Positions 1 to 10,227 of a stretch of DNA of 64,000 nt are shown here, in pieces. This DNA is from Halomonas sp. 328. GTDB lineage: Bacteria > Pseudomonadota > Gammaproteobacteria > Pseudomonadales > Halomonadaceae. Each line of letters starts with the position of its first letter. Position 1 is the stretch's first letter. The stretch is from positions 1 through 64,000 of the forward strand of contig NZ_JADOTW010000006.1 of NCBI RefSeq assembly GCF_015645095.1, read 5' to 3'. A program made the position numbers and the translations under genes. A model generated the notes under the pieces. That model was not told the origin of the DNA, ran no database searches, and saw only the letters and a program-made list of their open reading frames with translations.

Positions 1-77
1 TGGCGGACCGGACGGGACTCGAACCCGCGACCTCCGGCGTGACAGGCCGGCATTCTAACCAACTGAACTACCGGTCC
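1..77 (-). tRNA. tRNA-Asp (GTC)
   Basis: The minus strand folds as a 77-nt tRNA with an encoded 3' CCA (complement of positions 1-3), acceptor GGACCGG, the T-arm GGTTCGAGTCC and a seven-base anticodon loop carrying GTC, which reads Asp codons. It is identical to the copy at 131-207. Transcription runs off the left edge, after the second Asp copy and the Val gene. Confidence 0.95.
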
Positions 78-130
78 ACAAGGGCAAACCTACGCATTGC
101 GATAGCGCCTTCCGGGCTATCTGGAAACAC

Positions 131-207
131 TGGCGGACCGGACGGGACTCGAACCCGCGACCTCCGGCGTGACAGGCCGGCATTCTAACCAACTGAACTA
201 CCGGTCC
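131..207 (-). tRNA. tRNA-Asp (GTC), second copy
   Basis: Same sequence as the tRNA at 1-77, anticodon GTC, encoded CCA. The 53-nt spacer between the copies has no hairpin, so the two probably share a transcript with the upstream tRNA-Val. Confidence 0.95.
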
Positions 208-251
208 ACTCGCATTTCCTACGACGACTTCAAGCCATCTCCCTGTCGAGA

Positions 252-327
252 TGGTGGGTGGTACTGGGCTCGAACCAGTGACCCCCAGCTTGTAAGGCTG
301 GTGCTCTTCCAACTGAGCTAACCACCC
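252..327 (-). tRNA. tRNA-Val (TAC)
   Basis: A 76-nt tRNA on the minus strand with acceptor GGGTGGT, D-arm AGCTCAGTTGG, anticodon TAC and encoded CCA. It is the first gene of a Val-Asp-Asp tRNA cluster transcribed leftward. Confidence 0.95.
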
Positions 328-475
328 CTGAACTCGTGGCGACGCATTCTACAGAGACCCTGAGGGAAGTCAACGACTTCAGCGCAAATTTTTCGCCTGA
401 GCGGTGCCGCCATGGGGCTCATCCCACGCCTCCCACGACGGCAGGCCGCGCCATCCCTGGGATCGCGCCCGGGCC

Positions 476-1213
476 TCAGTCGCCCCCCTCGTTGCCAGCG
501 GATGCCTCGAGGGTCGCGGCGATCACCCGAGCCGCCTCCTCGATCAGCCGTGCCTGGGTCAAGCCGGAGGCCTTGCGCGGCTTCCAGTCATGCTCCCCGT
601 CCTCGAGGAAGTGAACTCGGGCCTCCGCGGGAAGGTCATAGGCCTCCACCTCTGCCCGAGTACCGAAGGGGTCCCGCGTTCCCTGCAGCACCAGGGTCGG
701 GCAGCGAAGGTCCGGCCAGTGATCCAGCCGCGTCTTCTCTGGCTTGCCGGGCGGGTGGAAGGGATAGCCACACAGCACCAGGCCGGGCACGACCTCCCGG
801 GCGGCCCTCAGGCTCATCACCCGACCACCCATGGACTTGCCGCCCAGCCAGCAAGGCGGCCCGGAAAGGCGTGACACGATGTCGCACCAGGGGCGCAGCT
901 CCTCCAGCAGTTTTTCCACCCGGGGCGGCGGGCGTCGACGCCCCTCGGCACGCATCCGCTGCATGTAGTCGAACTCGATGCCCAGGGCCTGGACCCCCGC
1001 CGCGGCCAGGGCCTGACGCAGCCCTACCATGAAGGCGGAGTCCTGGCCGGCCCCCGCGCCGTGGGCCAGCAGCAGCCGCCCTCGGCGAGGCGTACCTTCG
1101 ACCCAGAGGGGGCCGACGCCGACCACCTCGCAGTGCCCGGACATCGCGTCCTGCAAGCCTTCGATCACCTCGTCTACGCTGAGTCGAAGCGACGTTGCCT
1201 CTGCCATCGTCAT
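476..1213 (-). CDS. alpha/beta hydrolase, KANL3/TEX30-like family
   Basis: A 245-residue soluble alpha/beta-fold hydrolase. The nucleophile elbow is GKSMGG with Ser127. HGAGAGQDS around residue 51 forms the oxyanion region. Asp181 in GTRDPFG and His208 in GEHDWKP complete a credible catalytic triad. This arrangement is typical of the TEX30/KANL3-like bacterial hydrolases, whose substrates are not established. The ATG at 1213 is preceded by an AGAGG ribosome site. The gene is transcribed away from ccoN and shares the intergenic region with it. Family assignment is good; substrate unknown. Confidence 0.85.
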   Translation of the reverse strand: MTMAEATSLRLSVDEVIEGLQDAMSGHCEVVGVGPLWVEGTPRRGRLLLAHGAGAGQDSAFMVGLRQALAAAGVQALGIEFDYMQRMRAEGRRRPPPRVEKLLEELRPWCDIVSRLSGPPCWLGGKSMGGRVMSLRAAREVVPGLVLCGYPFHPPGKPEKTRLDHWPDLRCPTLVLQGTRDPFGTRAEVEAYDLPAEARVHFLEDGEHDWKPRKASGLTQARLIEEAARVIAATLEASAGNEGGD

Positions 1214-1302
1214 TGCGACCTCTTCTGGGCGCTATTTGGTCATACGCGATTATTGCATATTTAGCTTGCCTGCCGGCTGAGCTAGAATCGGCGCCCGGAA
1301 TC

Positions 1303-1316
1303 TTGACCTGTATCAT
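1303..1316 (+). promoter_or_regulatory. candidate Anr/Fnr box before ccoN
   Basis: TTGAC-CTGT-ATCAT matches 8 of 10 bases of the Fnr/Anr consensus TTGAT-N4-ATCAA and lies 76 nt upstream of the ccoN start. Anr control of cbb3 oxidase operons is well known in Pseudomonas. Here anr is about 10 kb downstream. No good -10 hexamer sits at the expected distance, so activity is inferred. Confidence 0.55.
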
Positions 1317-1391
1317 CATGCGGGCGGTCGCGCTCGGGCACACTTGGCACCCGGGACGTCTCCCCTACACCGCGTTCGATGGGAACCTGAC

Positions 1392-2816
<1,425 letters not shown>

Positions 2817-2838
2817 GCCAACGGGGAACGAGACACCG

Positions 2839-3447
2839 ATGAAACACGAGATTGTCGAAAAGAACGTTGGCCTGCTGTCCGTACTGATCCTCGTGGTGAT
2901 CAGCTTCGGTGGCCTGGCCGAGATCGTGCCGCTGTTCTTCCAGAAGGACACCACCCAACCGGTGGAGGGGCTGGAGCCCCTCTCTCCCCTGGAGCTGGAA
3001 GGCCGCGACATCTACATCCGCGAGGGCTGCGTGGGCTGCCACTCCCAGATGATCCGCCCCTTCCGTGCCGAGACCGAGCGCTACGGTCACTACAGCGTGG
3101 CCGGCGAGTTCGTCTACGAGCACAACTTCCTGTGGGGCTCCAAGCGGACCGGTCCGGATCTGGCCCGTGTCGGCGGCCGCTACAGCGACGACTGGCACCG
3201 TGCCCACATGTACAACCCCCGTGACGTGGTGCCGGAATCGATCATGCCGGCCTATCCGTGGCTCTTCGAGAACACCCTGGATGGGCGCCACACCGAGAGC
3301 AAGATGCGCGCCCTGCAGCGCCTCGGCGTGCCCTACACGGACGAGCAGATCGAAGGCGCCGGCCGCGAAGTGCGTGGCCAGCAGGAGATCACCGCCCTGG
3401 TCGCCTACCTGCAGCAGCTGGGCACCACCCTCGAAGGAACGCGTTGA
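2839..3447 (+). CDS. ccoO: cbb3-type cytochrome c oxidase subunit II, monohaem
   Basis: Membrane-anchored monohaem cytochrome c of the cbb3 oxidase, 202 residues. One N-terminal transmembrane helix (about residues 10-32) is followed by a periplasmic domain with the haem c motif CVGCHSQ. The downstream [10 protein letters not shown] segment supplies the Met ligand. It passes electrons from CcoP towards the CcoN core. It lies 22 bp after ccoN and directly before ccoQ. Full length for the family. Confidence 0.97.
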   Translation: MKHEIVEKNVGLLSVLILVVISFGGLAEIVPLFFQKDTTQPVEGLEPLSPLELEGRDIYIREGCVGCHSQMIRPFRAETERYGHYSVAGEFVYEHNFLWGSKRTGPDLARVGGRYSDDWHRAHMYNPRDVVPESIMPAYPWLFENTLDGRHTESKMRALQRLGVPYTDEQIEGAGREVRGQQEITALVAYLQQLGTTLEGTR

Positions 3448-3449
3448 TC

Positions 3450-3662
3450 ATGGACATGGGGACCTTTCGGGGCATCACCACCCTGCTGATCCTGATTGCC
3501 TTTATCGGCATCGTGGCCTGGGCTTACTCCAAGCGCCGTAAGAAGGACTTCGACGAAGCCGCCAACCTGCCCTTCGCCGATGATGATGAGATGCCTAACC
3601 GTGACCAGGCCTCGAGGACCGAGGCCGATTCCCGACACGACAGGGGAGACAAGAACAGATGA
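3450..3662 (+). CDS. ccoQ: cbb3-type oxidase subunit IV (CcoQ)
   Basis: A 70-residue single-helix protein: short N-terminus, one membrane helix (TTLLILIAFIGIVAWAY), then a basic KRRKK stop-transfer and an acidic tail. CcoQ stabilises the cbb3 complex. The start ATG at 3450 overlaps the preceding TGA region, and the stop overlaps the ccoP start as ATGA (3659-3662), indicating translational coupling. Identification rests on size, topology and position. Confidence 0.9.
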   Translation: MDMGTFRGITTLLILIAFIGIVAWAYSKRRKKDFDEAANLPFADDDEMPNRDQASRTEADSRHDRGDKNR

Positions 3663-4582
3663 GCAACCTTTGGGACGACTCCCTCTCCGGTTTCTGGAGT
3701 GCCTGGATCATCGTCATCACTCTGGGCACCATCGCCTTCAGCGCCTGGGTGCTGTTCGCCAATCGCAAGACCGATAAGCTGCCCGACGCCGAAGGCAATG
3801 TATCGACCACGGGCCACGCCGCCGATGGCATCGAGGAGTATGACAACCCCCTGCCGCGCTGGTGGTTCATGCTCTTCGTCGGCACCATCATCTTCTCCCT
3901 GGGCTACCTGGTGCTCTACCCGGGCCTGGGCAACTTCAAGGGCGTGCTGGGCTGGAGCCAGGTCAACCAGTGGGAGCGGGAGATGGCTCAGGCGGAGGAG
4001 CGCTACGCGCCGATCTTCGCCCAGTACAACGAAATCCCGGTACCGGAGCTGGCCCAGGATGCCGACGCCATGCGGGTGGCCGAGCGCATCTTCCTCAACA
4101 ACTGTGCACTCTGCCACGGTTCCAACGCCCAGGGCGGCTACGGTTTCCCCAACCTGACCGACGGCGACTGGCTGTATGGCGGGGAGCCGGAGAATATCGC
4201 CCAGAGCATCGCCAACGGGCGTAACGGCCTGATGCCCTCCTGGCAGCAGCTCGGCGAGGAGAACATCGAGAACCTGACCCAGTACGTGCTGGCGCTCTCC
4301 GACCTGGAGCATGACGCCGAGCGTGCCGAACGGGGCCAGCCGGTCTACGCGGCCAGCTGCGCGGCTTGCCACGGCCCCAGCGGCACCGGCAACACCGCCC
4401 TCGGCGCGCCCAACCTGACCAACGACACCTGGCTCTACCTGGCGCCGGGGCAGAGCGTCGCCGATTCGGTACGCCAGACCCTGCGCAATGGCCGCAACGG
4501 CCATATGCCGGCCCAGGCCGCCTATATCGGCGAAGACAAGGTGCACCTGGTCACCGCCTACGTCTACAGCCTCAGCAACTGA
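3659..4582 (+). CDS. ccoP: cbb3-type cytochrome c oxidase subunit III, dihaem
   Basis: Dihaem cytochrome c subunit, 307 residues. Two N-terminal membrane helices (about residues 12-34 and 68-90) precede two periplasmic cytochrome domains with CALCHG and CAACHG. Met ligands are likely in GLMPSW and GHMPAQ. This is the electron entry point from soluble or bound cytochromes c. Two helices rather than one is the form common in Pseudomonas and Halomonas. Its start overlaps ccoQ by four bases. Confidence 0.97.
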   Translation: MSNLWDDSLSGFWSAWIIVITLGTIAFSAWVLFANRKTDKLPDAEGNVSTTGHAADGIEEYDNPLPRWWFMLFVGTIIFSLGYLVLYPGLGNFKGVLGWSQVNQWEREMAQAEERYAPIFAQYNEIPVPELAQDADAMRVAERIFLNNCALCHGSNAQGGYGFPNLTDGDWLYGGEPENIAQSIANGRNGLMPSWQQLGEENIENLTQYVLALSDLEHDAERAERGQPVYAASCAACHGPSGTGNTALGAPNLTNDTWLYLAPGQSVADSVRQTLRNGRNGHMPAQAAYIGEDKVHLVTAYVYSLSN

Positions 4583-4592
4583 GGCAACTCCC

Positions 4593-4619
4593 GCGGGTGC
4601 GGCTGGCCGTCGCACCCGC
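4593..4619 (+). terminator. hairpin after ccoP
   Basis: A 9-bp GC-rich stem, GCGGGTGCG with CGCACCCGC, and a 9-nt loop lie 11 nt after the ccoP stop. No clean T-run follows, so it may attenuate rather than end transcription between ccoNOQP and ccoGHIS. Confidence 0.45.
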
Positions 4620-4700
4620 GCTTCACTCTCCCCCGCGGTCGATTACACTACCCGGTAATACCTCCCCCCGGCGCCCCGCGCCCCAGTTGTGGTACAACCC

Positions 4701-6143
4701 ATGTCAGACCGGATACCCACGCGTGATGTCACCCCCTCCGGGGTGGGCCAGCATGATCCCAAACAGGTCGTGCAGCAGGAGATGTACGCCAAGCGGCGCC
4801 ATATTTATGTGCGCGAGATCAAGGGGCTCTTCCAACGCCTGCGACGAGGGGCCAACTGGGCGCTGATGGCGCTCTTCTTCGGCATGCCCTGGGTCACCTG
4901 GGGAGACCGCCCGGCGATCTGGTTCGACCTGCCATCCCGGGAGTTCCACCTCTTCGCGGCCACCTTCTATCCCCAGGAATTCATCCTGCTGTCGTGGATC
5001 CTGATTATCTGCGCCTTCGGCCTGTTCCTGATTACCGTCTTCGCCGGGCGGGTGTGGTGCGGCTACACCTGCCCCCAGAGCGTCTGGACCTTCCTCTATA
5101 TCTGGCTGGAACACCGCCTCGAAGGGCCTCGCAACCGCCGCATCAAGCTCGACCAGGCCCCCTGGAGCCCCGACAAGCTGTGGCGCAAGGGCGCCAAGCA
5201 CGCCGCCTGGCTGGCCATCGCCTTCGCCACCGGGGCCACCTTCGTCGGCTACTTCACGCCCATCCGCGAGCTCGTCGGCGAGTTCCTCGCCCTGAGCGTC
5301 GGCCCCTGGGCGCTGTTCTGGATCGGTTTCTTCACCGTCTTCACCTACCTCAACGCCGGCTGGCTGCGCGAACAGGTGTGCCTCTACATGTGCCCCTATG
5401 CCCGCTTTCAGTCGGTAATGTTCGACCAGGACACCCTGGTGGTCTCCTATGACGCGGCCCGGGGCGAGCCCCGGGGCGCCCGCAAGCGTGGCCTGAGCCA
5501 TGCCCAGGCCCAGGAGGCGGGCCTGGGCGACTGCATCGACTGCGAGCTCTGCGTCCAGGTCTGCCCCACCGGTATCGACATCCGCGACGGCCTGCAGTAC
5601 GAATGCATCACCTGCGCCGCCTGCATCGACGCCTGCGACAGCGTCATGGACAAGATGGGCTACCCCCGAGGCCTGGTACGCTATACCACCGACCACCAGT
5701 TGGCCGGTGGCAAGACCCACCTGCTGCGGCCGCGCCTGCTGGGCTACCTGGCGGCCCTGGTGGTGATGATCGGCCTGCTGGTCTGGGCCCTGGCCGGGCG
5801 CATCCCCCTGGAGTTCGAGATCGAGCGGGATCGCCAGCAGCTCTACCAGTTGACCCGAGAGGGCCAGGTCAGCAACCGCTACACCCTCAACATTCGCAAT
5901 CTGGATGGCCAGGCGCATCGCTACCGGGTCGAGGTGGATGGCCTGCCGGGGCTGATCCTGGTGGGCAGCGACGAGATCGCCGTCGACGCCAACAGCAGCC
6001 GCACCCTGGTGCTGGAGCTGCGCCTCGACGCCGAGGCCCTGGAGCTACCCAGCCATCCCATCGAAATCCGCCTGCGGTCGCTGGACGACGAGAGCATCCA
6101 GCAGACCCGTGATACCCGCTTTATCGGACAGCTCAGGAGATAG
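4701..6143 (+). CDS. ccoG: cytochrome c oxidase accessory protein CcoG (RdxA/FixG family)
   Basis: A polyferredoxin-like membrane protein of 480 residues needed for cbb3 oxidase biogenesis; in other bacteria CcoG reduces Cu(II) to Cu(I) for insertion into CcoN. It has several membrane helices, the CGYTCPQSVW motif, and two [4Fe-4S] motifs, CIDCELCVQVCP and CITCAACIDACD. The C-terminal Ig-like FixG domain follows. I place the start at the ATG at 4701 (MSDRIPTRDVTP), which matches the family; a GTG at 4689 is in frame. First gene of ccoGHIS. Confidence 0.95.
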   Translation: MSDRIPTRDVTPSGVGQHDPKQVVQQEMYAKRRHIYVREIKGLFQRLRRGANWALMALFFGMPWVTWGDRPAIWFDLPSREFHLFAATFYPQEFILLSWILIICAFGLFLITVFAGRVWCGYTCPQSVWTFLYIWLEHRLEGPRNRRIKLDQAPWSPDKLWRKGAKHAAWLAIAFATGATFVGYFTPIRELVGEFLALSVGPWALFWIGFFTVFTYLNAGWLREQVCLYMCPYARFQSVMFDQDTLVVSYDAARGEPRGARKRGLSHAQAQEAGLGDCIDCELCVQVCPTGIDIRDGLQYECITCAACIDACDSVMDKMGYPRGLVRYTTDHQLAGGKTHLLRPRLLGYLAALVVMIGLLVWALAGRIPLEFEIERDRQQLYQLTREGQVSNRYTLNIRNLDGQAHRYRVEVDGLPGLILVGSDEIAVDANSSRTLVLELRLDAEALELPSHPIEIRLRSLDDESIQQTRDTRFIGQLRR

Positions 6144-6145
6144 TC

Positions 6146-6658
6146 GTGGAGAGTCAAAGCGTTTCCCCCTGGTACAAGCAGTTCTGGCCCTGGTTCCTGT
6201 TGATCATCCTGGGGGCCTCGATGATCTCCAGCACCACCTTCCTGGTGCTGTCGATCCGCACCGCCGACGGCATGGTGCAGGAGGACTACTACGAGCATGG
6301 CCGCTCCATCAATATGGTGGTGGCCAAGCAGCAGCGCGCCGCCGAACTGGGCCTCGAGGGCCAGTTGCAGGTCGATCGCCTGAGCGGTGACGTGACCCTC
6401 GACCTGGCGGGGGAAAGCCAGCCGGAGGCCCTGGTGCTGCGGCTGATCTTCCCCACCCAGGATGGCCGTGACCAGGAACTGACCCTGCACCACCAGCGGG
6501 ATGGCCGCTATGTGGGCCAGGCCCCCAGCCAGCTGCAATATCGCTGGTACCTGCAGCTGCAGCCGGCGGTGGAGCCCCCGGAGTGGCGCCTGCTCGGCGA
6601 GGCCCGCTTCCCTGAGGACGGGGCGATCGTGCTGACCCCCAACCTCCGTCAGCGTTGA
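6146..6658 (+). CDS. ccoH: FixH family protein (CcoH)
   Basis: A 170-residue protein with one N-terminal membrane helix (FWPWFLLIILGASMISSTTF) and a periplasmic domain. FixH/CcoH proteins help assemble the cbb3 oxidase and associate with it. Two bases separate it from ccoG and four from ccoI, so the genes are cotranscribed. Assignment comes from position, size and the typical FixH start. Confidence 0.9.
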   Translation: MESQSVSPWYKQFWPWFLLIILGASMISSTTFLVLSIRTADGMVQEDYYEHGRSINMVVAKQQRAAELGLEGQLQVDRLSGDVTLDLAGESQPEALVLRLIFPTQDGRDQELTLHHQRDGRYVGQAPSQLQYRWYLQLQPAVEPPEWRLLGEARFPEDGAIVLTPNLRQR

Positions 6659-6662
6659 TGCC

Positions 6663-9131
6663 ATGAGTCACCTCGAGGCCCAGGCCATCGCCGGCGACTG
6701 CTACCACTGCGGTAGCCGGGTGCCCGAGGGCGCCCCCTGGCGGATTCGCGTCGAGCAGCAGAGCCATGCGCTCTGCTGTCCCGGCTGCGAGGCGGTGGCC
6801 CAGGCCATCGTCGAGGGCGGCCTGGCCAGCTACTATCGCTATCGCACCGAGCTGCCGGAACGCCCCGACGAGCGCCAGCTCACCCCCAGCGAGACCTGGG
6901 CGGTCTTCGATGACCCGGAACTCCAGCGAACCTTCGTTCACCCCCAGGGCGATGACGGGGCCCTGGCCGCCACCCTCTCGGTGGAGGGCATCACCTGCGC
7001 CGCCTGTGCCTGGCTGATCGAGCACCGCCTCAATGCCCTGGAGGGGCTCACGGAGAGCGCGGTCAACCTCAGCCACCATCGCCTGCGGGTGACCTGGGAT
7101 CCCCGCCGCCTCAAGCTGTCGCAGATCCTCGCCGAGCTGGCGGCCATCGGCTATGCCGCCCAGCCCTACGAGCCCGACGAGGCCCAGCGCCGCCTGCACC
7201 ACGAGGAGCGCATGAACGTGCGCCGGCTGATCGTTGCCGCCGTGGCCATGATGCAGGTGATGATGTTCTCGGTGCCCATCTATGTCACCGAGCCGGGGCA
7301 GATCTCCGCCGACTTCCATGCCCTCTTCCACTGGCTCTCCTTCGCCCTGACCACCCCGGTGGTGTTCTTCTCGGCACAGCCCTTCTTCCGCAATGCCCTG
7401 CGCGACCTGCGCAACCGCACACTCGGCATGGACGTCTCGGTCTCCCTCGCCATCGGTGGCGCCTACCTGGCCAGCGGCTATGCGGTGATCGTCGACCGCG
7501 GCGATGTCTATTTCGACTCGGTGGCCATGTTCACCTTCTTCCTGCTGTTCGGCCGCTATGTGGAGACCCGGGCACGCCGCCGCATGGGCCACGGCGGCAA
7601 CCAGCTCTCCGGGGCCCTGCCGCTGTCGGCGATTCGCCTGGAGGCGGACGGCAGCGAGCGCATCCTGCCCGCCAACCGCCTAGCCGAGGGGGACCGGGTG
7701 CTGGTCAAGCCGGGCCATGGAGTGCCCGCCGACGGCATCATCGAGCAGGGCCAGTCGAGCCTCGACGAATCGATGCTCACCGGCGAGTACCAGCCGGTGA
7801 CCCGCGGGGTCGGCGAGACCGTCACCGGCGGCAGCCAGAACGTCGAGAGCCCCCTGGTGGTGCGCGTCACCCATGCCGGCCAAGAGGCCCGGGTGGCCCG
7901 CATCTTCGACCTCACCGACCGGGCCTTCGCCAGCCGCCCACGGATCGCCCTGCTGGCCCAGCGCATGGCCCAGGACTTCGTGCTCAGCACCCTCCTGATC
8001 ACCCTGGCCGTGGCCATCGTCTGGTGGTTTATCGACCCCTCCCGAATGCTCTGGGTGGCCCTCTCGGTGCTGGTGGTGGCCTGCCCCTGCTCCTTCGCCC
8101 TGGCCACCCCCACGGCGCTGACCGCCGGCCACGGCCAGTTGCGTCGGCGCGGCATGCTGATGACCCGGGCCAATGCGGTGGAGGGGCTCTCCCAGGTGAC
8201 CCGGGTGATCTTCGACAAGACCGGCACCTTGACCCAGGGCGCCATGCAGCTGGTGGCCACCCGCCCCCTGGCCGAGGTGGACGAGGCCGGCGTGCGCCGC
8301 CTGGCGGCGGCCCTGGAGGCCCACTCGGAACACCCCATCGCCCGGGCCTTCGGCCCCTACCGGGAGGCCACGGTGCGCGCCCGAGACGTGACCAGCCACC
8401 CCGGTCAGGGCCTGGAGGGCAGCATCGACGGAGTGCACTATCGCCTCGGCACTCCCGCCTTCGCCAGCGACGCCGCCCCGGCGGCGCCGGAGCCGGGCCA
8501 GTGGCTACTGCTGACCCGGGATGGCGAGCCCCTGGCCTGGTTCGCCCTGCATGACGGCCTGCGTGACGATGCCGAGGCGACCGTGGCGGCCCTCAAGGCC
8601 CAGGGCCTGACGGTGGAGCTGCTCTCCGGCGACACCCCCGGCGCGGTGGCGGAACTGGCGGCGCGGGTGGGCATCGACACCTGGCGCGCCGCCGCCAGTC
8701 CCGAGGAGAAACTCGAGCACCTGCGCGCCCTCCAGGCACAGGGCGAGCGGGTGGTGATGGTCGGCGACGGCATCAATGACGTGCCGGTGCTGGCCGGCGC
8801 CGATGTCTCCATCGCCATGAATGGCGCCACCGACCTGGCCCGTACCAGCGCCGACGCGGTGCTGCTCAGCCCGCGCCTGCTGCGTATCGCCGAGGCGATC
8901 ACCATCGCTCAGTCCACCCGGCGCATCATTCATCAGAACCTGGTCTTCTCGGTGATCTACAATTTCACCGCCGTACCCATCGCCGCCTTCGGCATCGTGC
9001 CCCCCTGGGTCGCCGCCCTGGGCATGTCGGCCAGCTCCCTGGTGGTGGTCCTCAACGCCCTGCGCCTGGGACGCCTGCGCCTGGCGGCCCCGCCCCCCGG
9101 CCCCGCCATTTCCCGCCTGGACCCCGTATGA
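6663..9131 (+). CDS. ccoI: heavy-metal P1B-type ATPase, copper exporter for cbb3 assembly (CcoI/FixI)
   Basis: An 822-residue copper-translocating P-type ATPase. In order: an N-terminal Cys-rich segment (CYHCG, CCPGCEAV), one heavy-metal-associated domain with GITCAACAW, membrane helices, the TGEY actuator motif, the transmembrane CPC motif (Cys474-Pro-Cys476), the phosphorylation site DKTGTLT (Asp518), the SEHPIA nucleotide-domain motif and GDGINDVP. FixI/CopA2-type pumps deliver copper to the periplasm for the haem-CuB centre rather than for detoxification. It overlaps ccoS by 4 bp. Confidence 0.96.
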   Translation: MSHLEAQAIAGDCYHCGSRVPEGAPWRIRVEQQSHALCCPGCEAVAQAIVEGGLASYYRYRTELPERPDERQLTPSETWAVFDDPELQRTFVHPQGDDGALAATLSVEGITCAACAWLIEHRLNALEGLTESAVNLSHHRLRVTWDPRRLKLSQILAELAAIGYAAQPYEPDEAQRRLHHEERMNVRRLIVAAVAMMQVMMFSVPIYVTEPGQISADFHALFHWLSFALTTPVVFFSAQPFFRNALRDLRNRTLGMDVSVSLAIGGAYLASGYAVIVDRGDVYFDSVAMFTFFLLFGRYVETRARRRMGHGGNQLSGALPLSAIRLEADGSERILPANRLAEGDRVLVKPGHGVPADGIIEQGQSSLDESMLTGEYQPVTRGVGETVTGGSQNVESPLVVRVTHAGQEARVARIFDLTDRAFASRPRIALLAQRMAQDFVLSTLLITLAVAIVWWFIDPSRMLWVALSVLVVACPCSFALATPTALTAGHGQLRRRGMLMTRANAVEGLSQVTRVIFDKTGTLTQGAMQLVATRPLAEVDEAGVRRLAAALEAHSEHPIARAFGPYREATVRARDVTSHPGQGLEGSIDGVHYRLGTPAFASDAAPAAPEPGQWLLLTRDGEPLAWFALHDGLRDDAEATVAALKAQGLTVELLSGDTPGAVAELAARVGIDTWRAAASPEEKLEHLRALQAQGERVVMVGDGINDVPVLAGADVSIAMNGATDLARTSADAVLLSPRLLRIAEAITIAQSTRRIIHQNLVFSVIYNFTAVPIAAFGIVPPWVAALGMSASSLVVVLNALRLGRLRLAAPPPGPAISRLDPV

Positions 9132-9379
9132 CGATTCTCTATCTGCTGATTCCGCTAAGCCTGATCCTCTTGAGCCTGGCCATCTGGGCCTTCTTCTGGG
9201 CGGTCAAGAACGATCAGTTCGAGGATCTGGAAGGCCCCGCCTATCGCATCCTCTTCGACGAGGACGAGAACGACCTGCCCAGGGAGCAGCGCGACCAGGG
9301 CAGGCCAGAGAGCGATGACAAGGCCAGCCGTTCGGACGGCAAGGCGGCCTCCGACGATGCCCCGGAACCGCCCCGCTGA
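9128..9379 (+). CDS. ccoS: cbb3-type oxidase assembly protein CcoS
   Basis: An 83-residue protein with one N-terminal membrane helix and the family signature FFWAVKNDQFEDLEGPAYRILFDED. CcoS is required for cofactor insertion into cbb3 oxidase. The acidic, low-complexity C-terminal tail is longer than the E. coli-type minimum. Start overlaps ccoI; its TGA overlaps the ATG of the next gene, so the genes are translationally coupled. Confidence 0.95.
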   Translation: MTILYLLIPLSLILLSLAIWAFFWAVKNDQFEDLEGPAYRILFDEDENDLPREQRDQGRPESDDKASRSDGKAASDDAPEPPR

Positions 9380-10143
9380 TGGATCCCACCGGCCTGGGGC
9401 TGCCACCGCTGGCGGCGGCCTTCGTCTTCGGCCTGCTGGGGGGCGCCCACTGCATCGGCATGTGCGGCGGCATCATGAGCGCCCTGACCTTCGCCGTGCC
9501 GCCCAGCATGCGCTCTCCGGCCCGGCTCGGCGGCCTGCTGCTGGGCTATAACCTGGGCCGCGTCGCCAGCTATATGCTGGCCGGCGCCCTGGTGGCGGGC
9601 CTCGGCACCCTGATCGGTACCGCCCACGACGGCCTACGCCTGGCCCTCCAGGGGCTGGCGGCAGTGATGCTGATCCTGATGGCGCTTTACATCGCCGACT
9701 GGTGGAAGGGGCTGCTGCGGGTCGAGGCCCTGGGGCGCCGCCTATGGCGCCACCTGGAGCCGCTCGGCCGCCGCCTGATGCCGGTGGTCAGCCTGCCCCA
9801 GGCCACCGCCTTGGGGGCGGTCTGGGGCTGGTTGCCCTGCGGCCTGGTCTACTCCATGCTGGCCTGGAGCCTGGCCATGGGCGAGCCCCTCCAGGGCGCC
9901 CTGCTGATGCTGGCCTTCGGCCTCGGCACCCTGCCGGCACTGCTGGCCACCGGCCTGGCGGCACGCAGCCTCGGCAACCTGATTCGCCATCCGGCCACCC
10001 GTGGCCTGGCGGCGCTGTCGATCATCGCCTTTGCCCTCTGGCAACTCTGGAGCCTGCTGCCCCTGGCCGACTCTCATGGCGCTCATGCCCCTGCGCCGAG
10101 CGAGCACACTGAACAGAATAAGCAGAGTGAGCACTTACATTGA
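9379..10143 (+). CDS. sulfite exporter TauE/SafE-type (DsbD_2-like) membrane protein
   Basis: A 254-residue polytopic protein with the motif GAHCIGMCGGI near residue 22, characteristic of the DsbD_2/TauE-SafE-like proteins found directly after ccoS in many gammaproteobacteria. About six helices are visible. A His-rich tail (DSHGAHAPAPSEH) ends the protein. The paired Cys and Met-Cys motif suggest metal or thiol chemistry in oxidase copper maturation, but this is inference from context. The transport name is a family label only. Confidence 0.85.
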   Translation: MDPTGLGLPPLAAAFVFGLLGGAHCIGMCGGIMSALTFAVPPSMRSPARLGGLLLGYNLGRVASYMLAGALVAGLGTLIGTAHDGLRLALQGLAAVMLILMALYIADWWKGLLRVEALGRRLWRHLEPLGRRLMPVVSLPQATALGAVWGWLPCGLVYSMLAWSLAMGEPLQGALLMLAFGLGTLPALLATGLAARSLGNLIRHPATRGLAALSIIAFALWQLWSLLPLADSHGAHAPAPSEHTEQNKQSEHLH

Positions 10144-10154
10144 TCGCCCTGCCC

Positions 10155-10168
10155 TTGACCCAGCTCAA
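10155..10168 (+). promoter_or_regulatory. Anr/Fnr box before hemN with aligned -10
   Basis: TTGAC-CCAG-CTCAA matches 8 of 10 bases of the Fnr/Anr consensus and is embedded in a longer palindrome beginning CCC and ending GGG. A TAGCAT -10 candidate at 10191-10196 would place a start site near 10203, so the box would be centred at about -41.5, the classical Fnr class II position. Confidence 0.7.
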
Positions 10169-10227
10169 GGGCGCCGGGCTCGCCAGCCGCTAGCATAGAA
10201 CCATCGCTTCGGCCGGAGAGTCTTGCC

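Noticed and set aside
1-207. Tandem identical tRNA-Asp as an integration-site duplication
   Set aside because: Both copies are complete with unrelated spacers and no integrase or mobile gene nearby; tandem tRNA copies are common.
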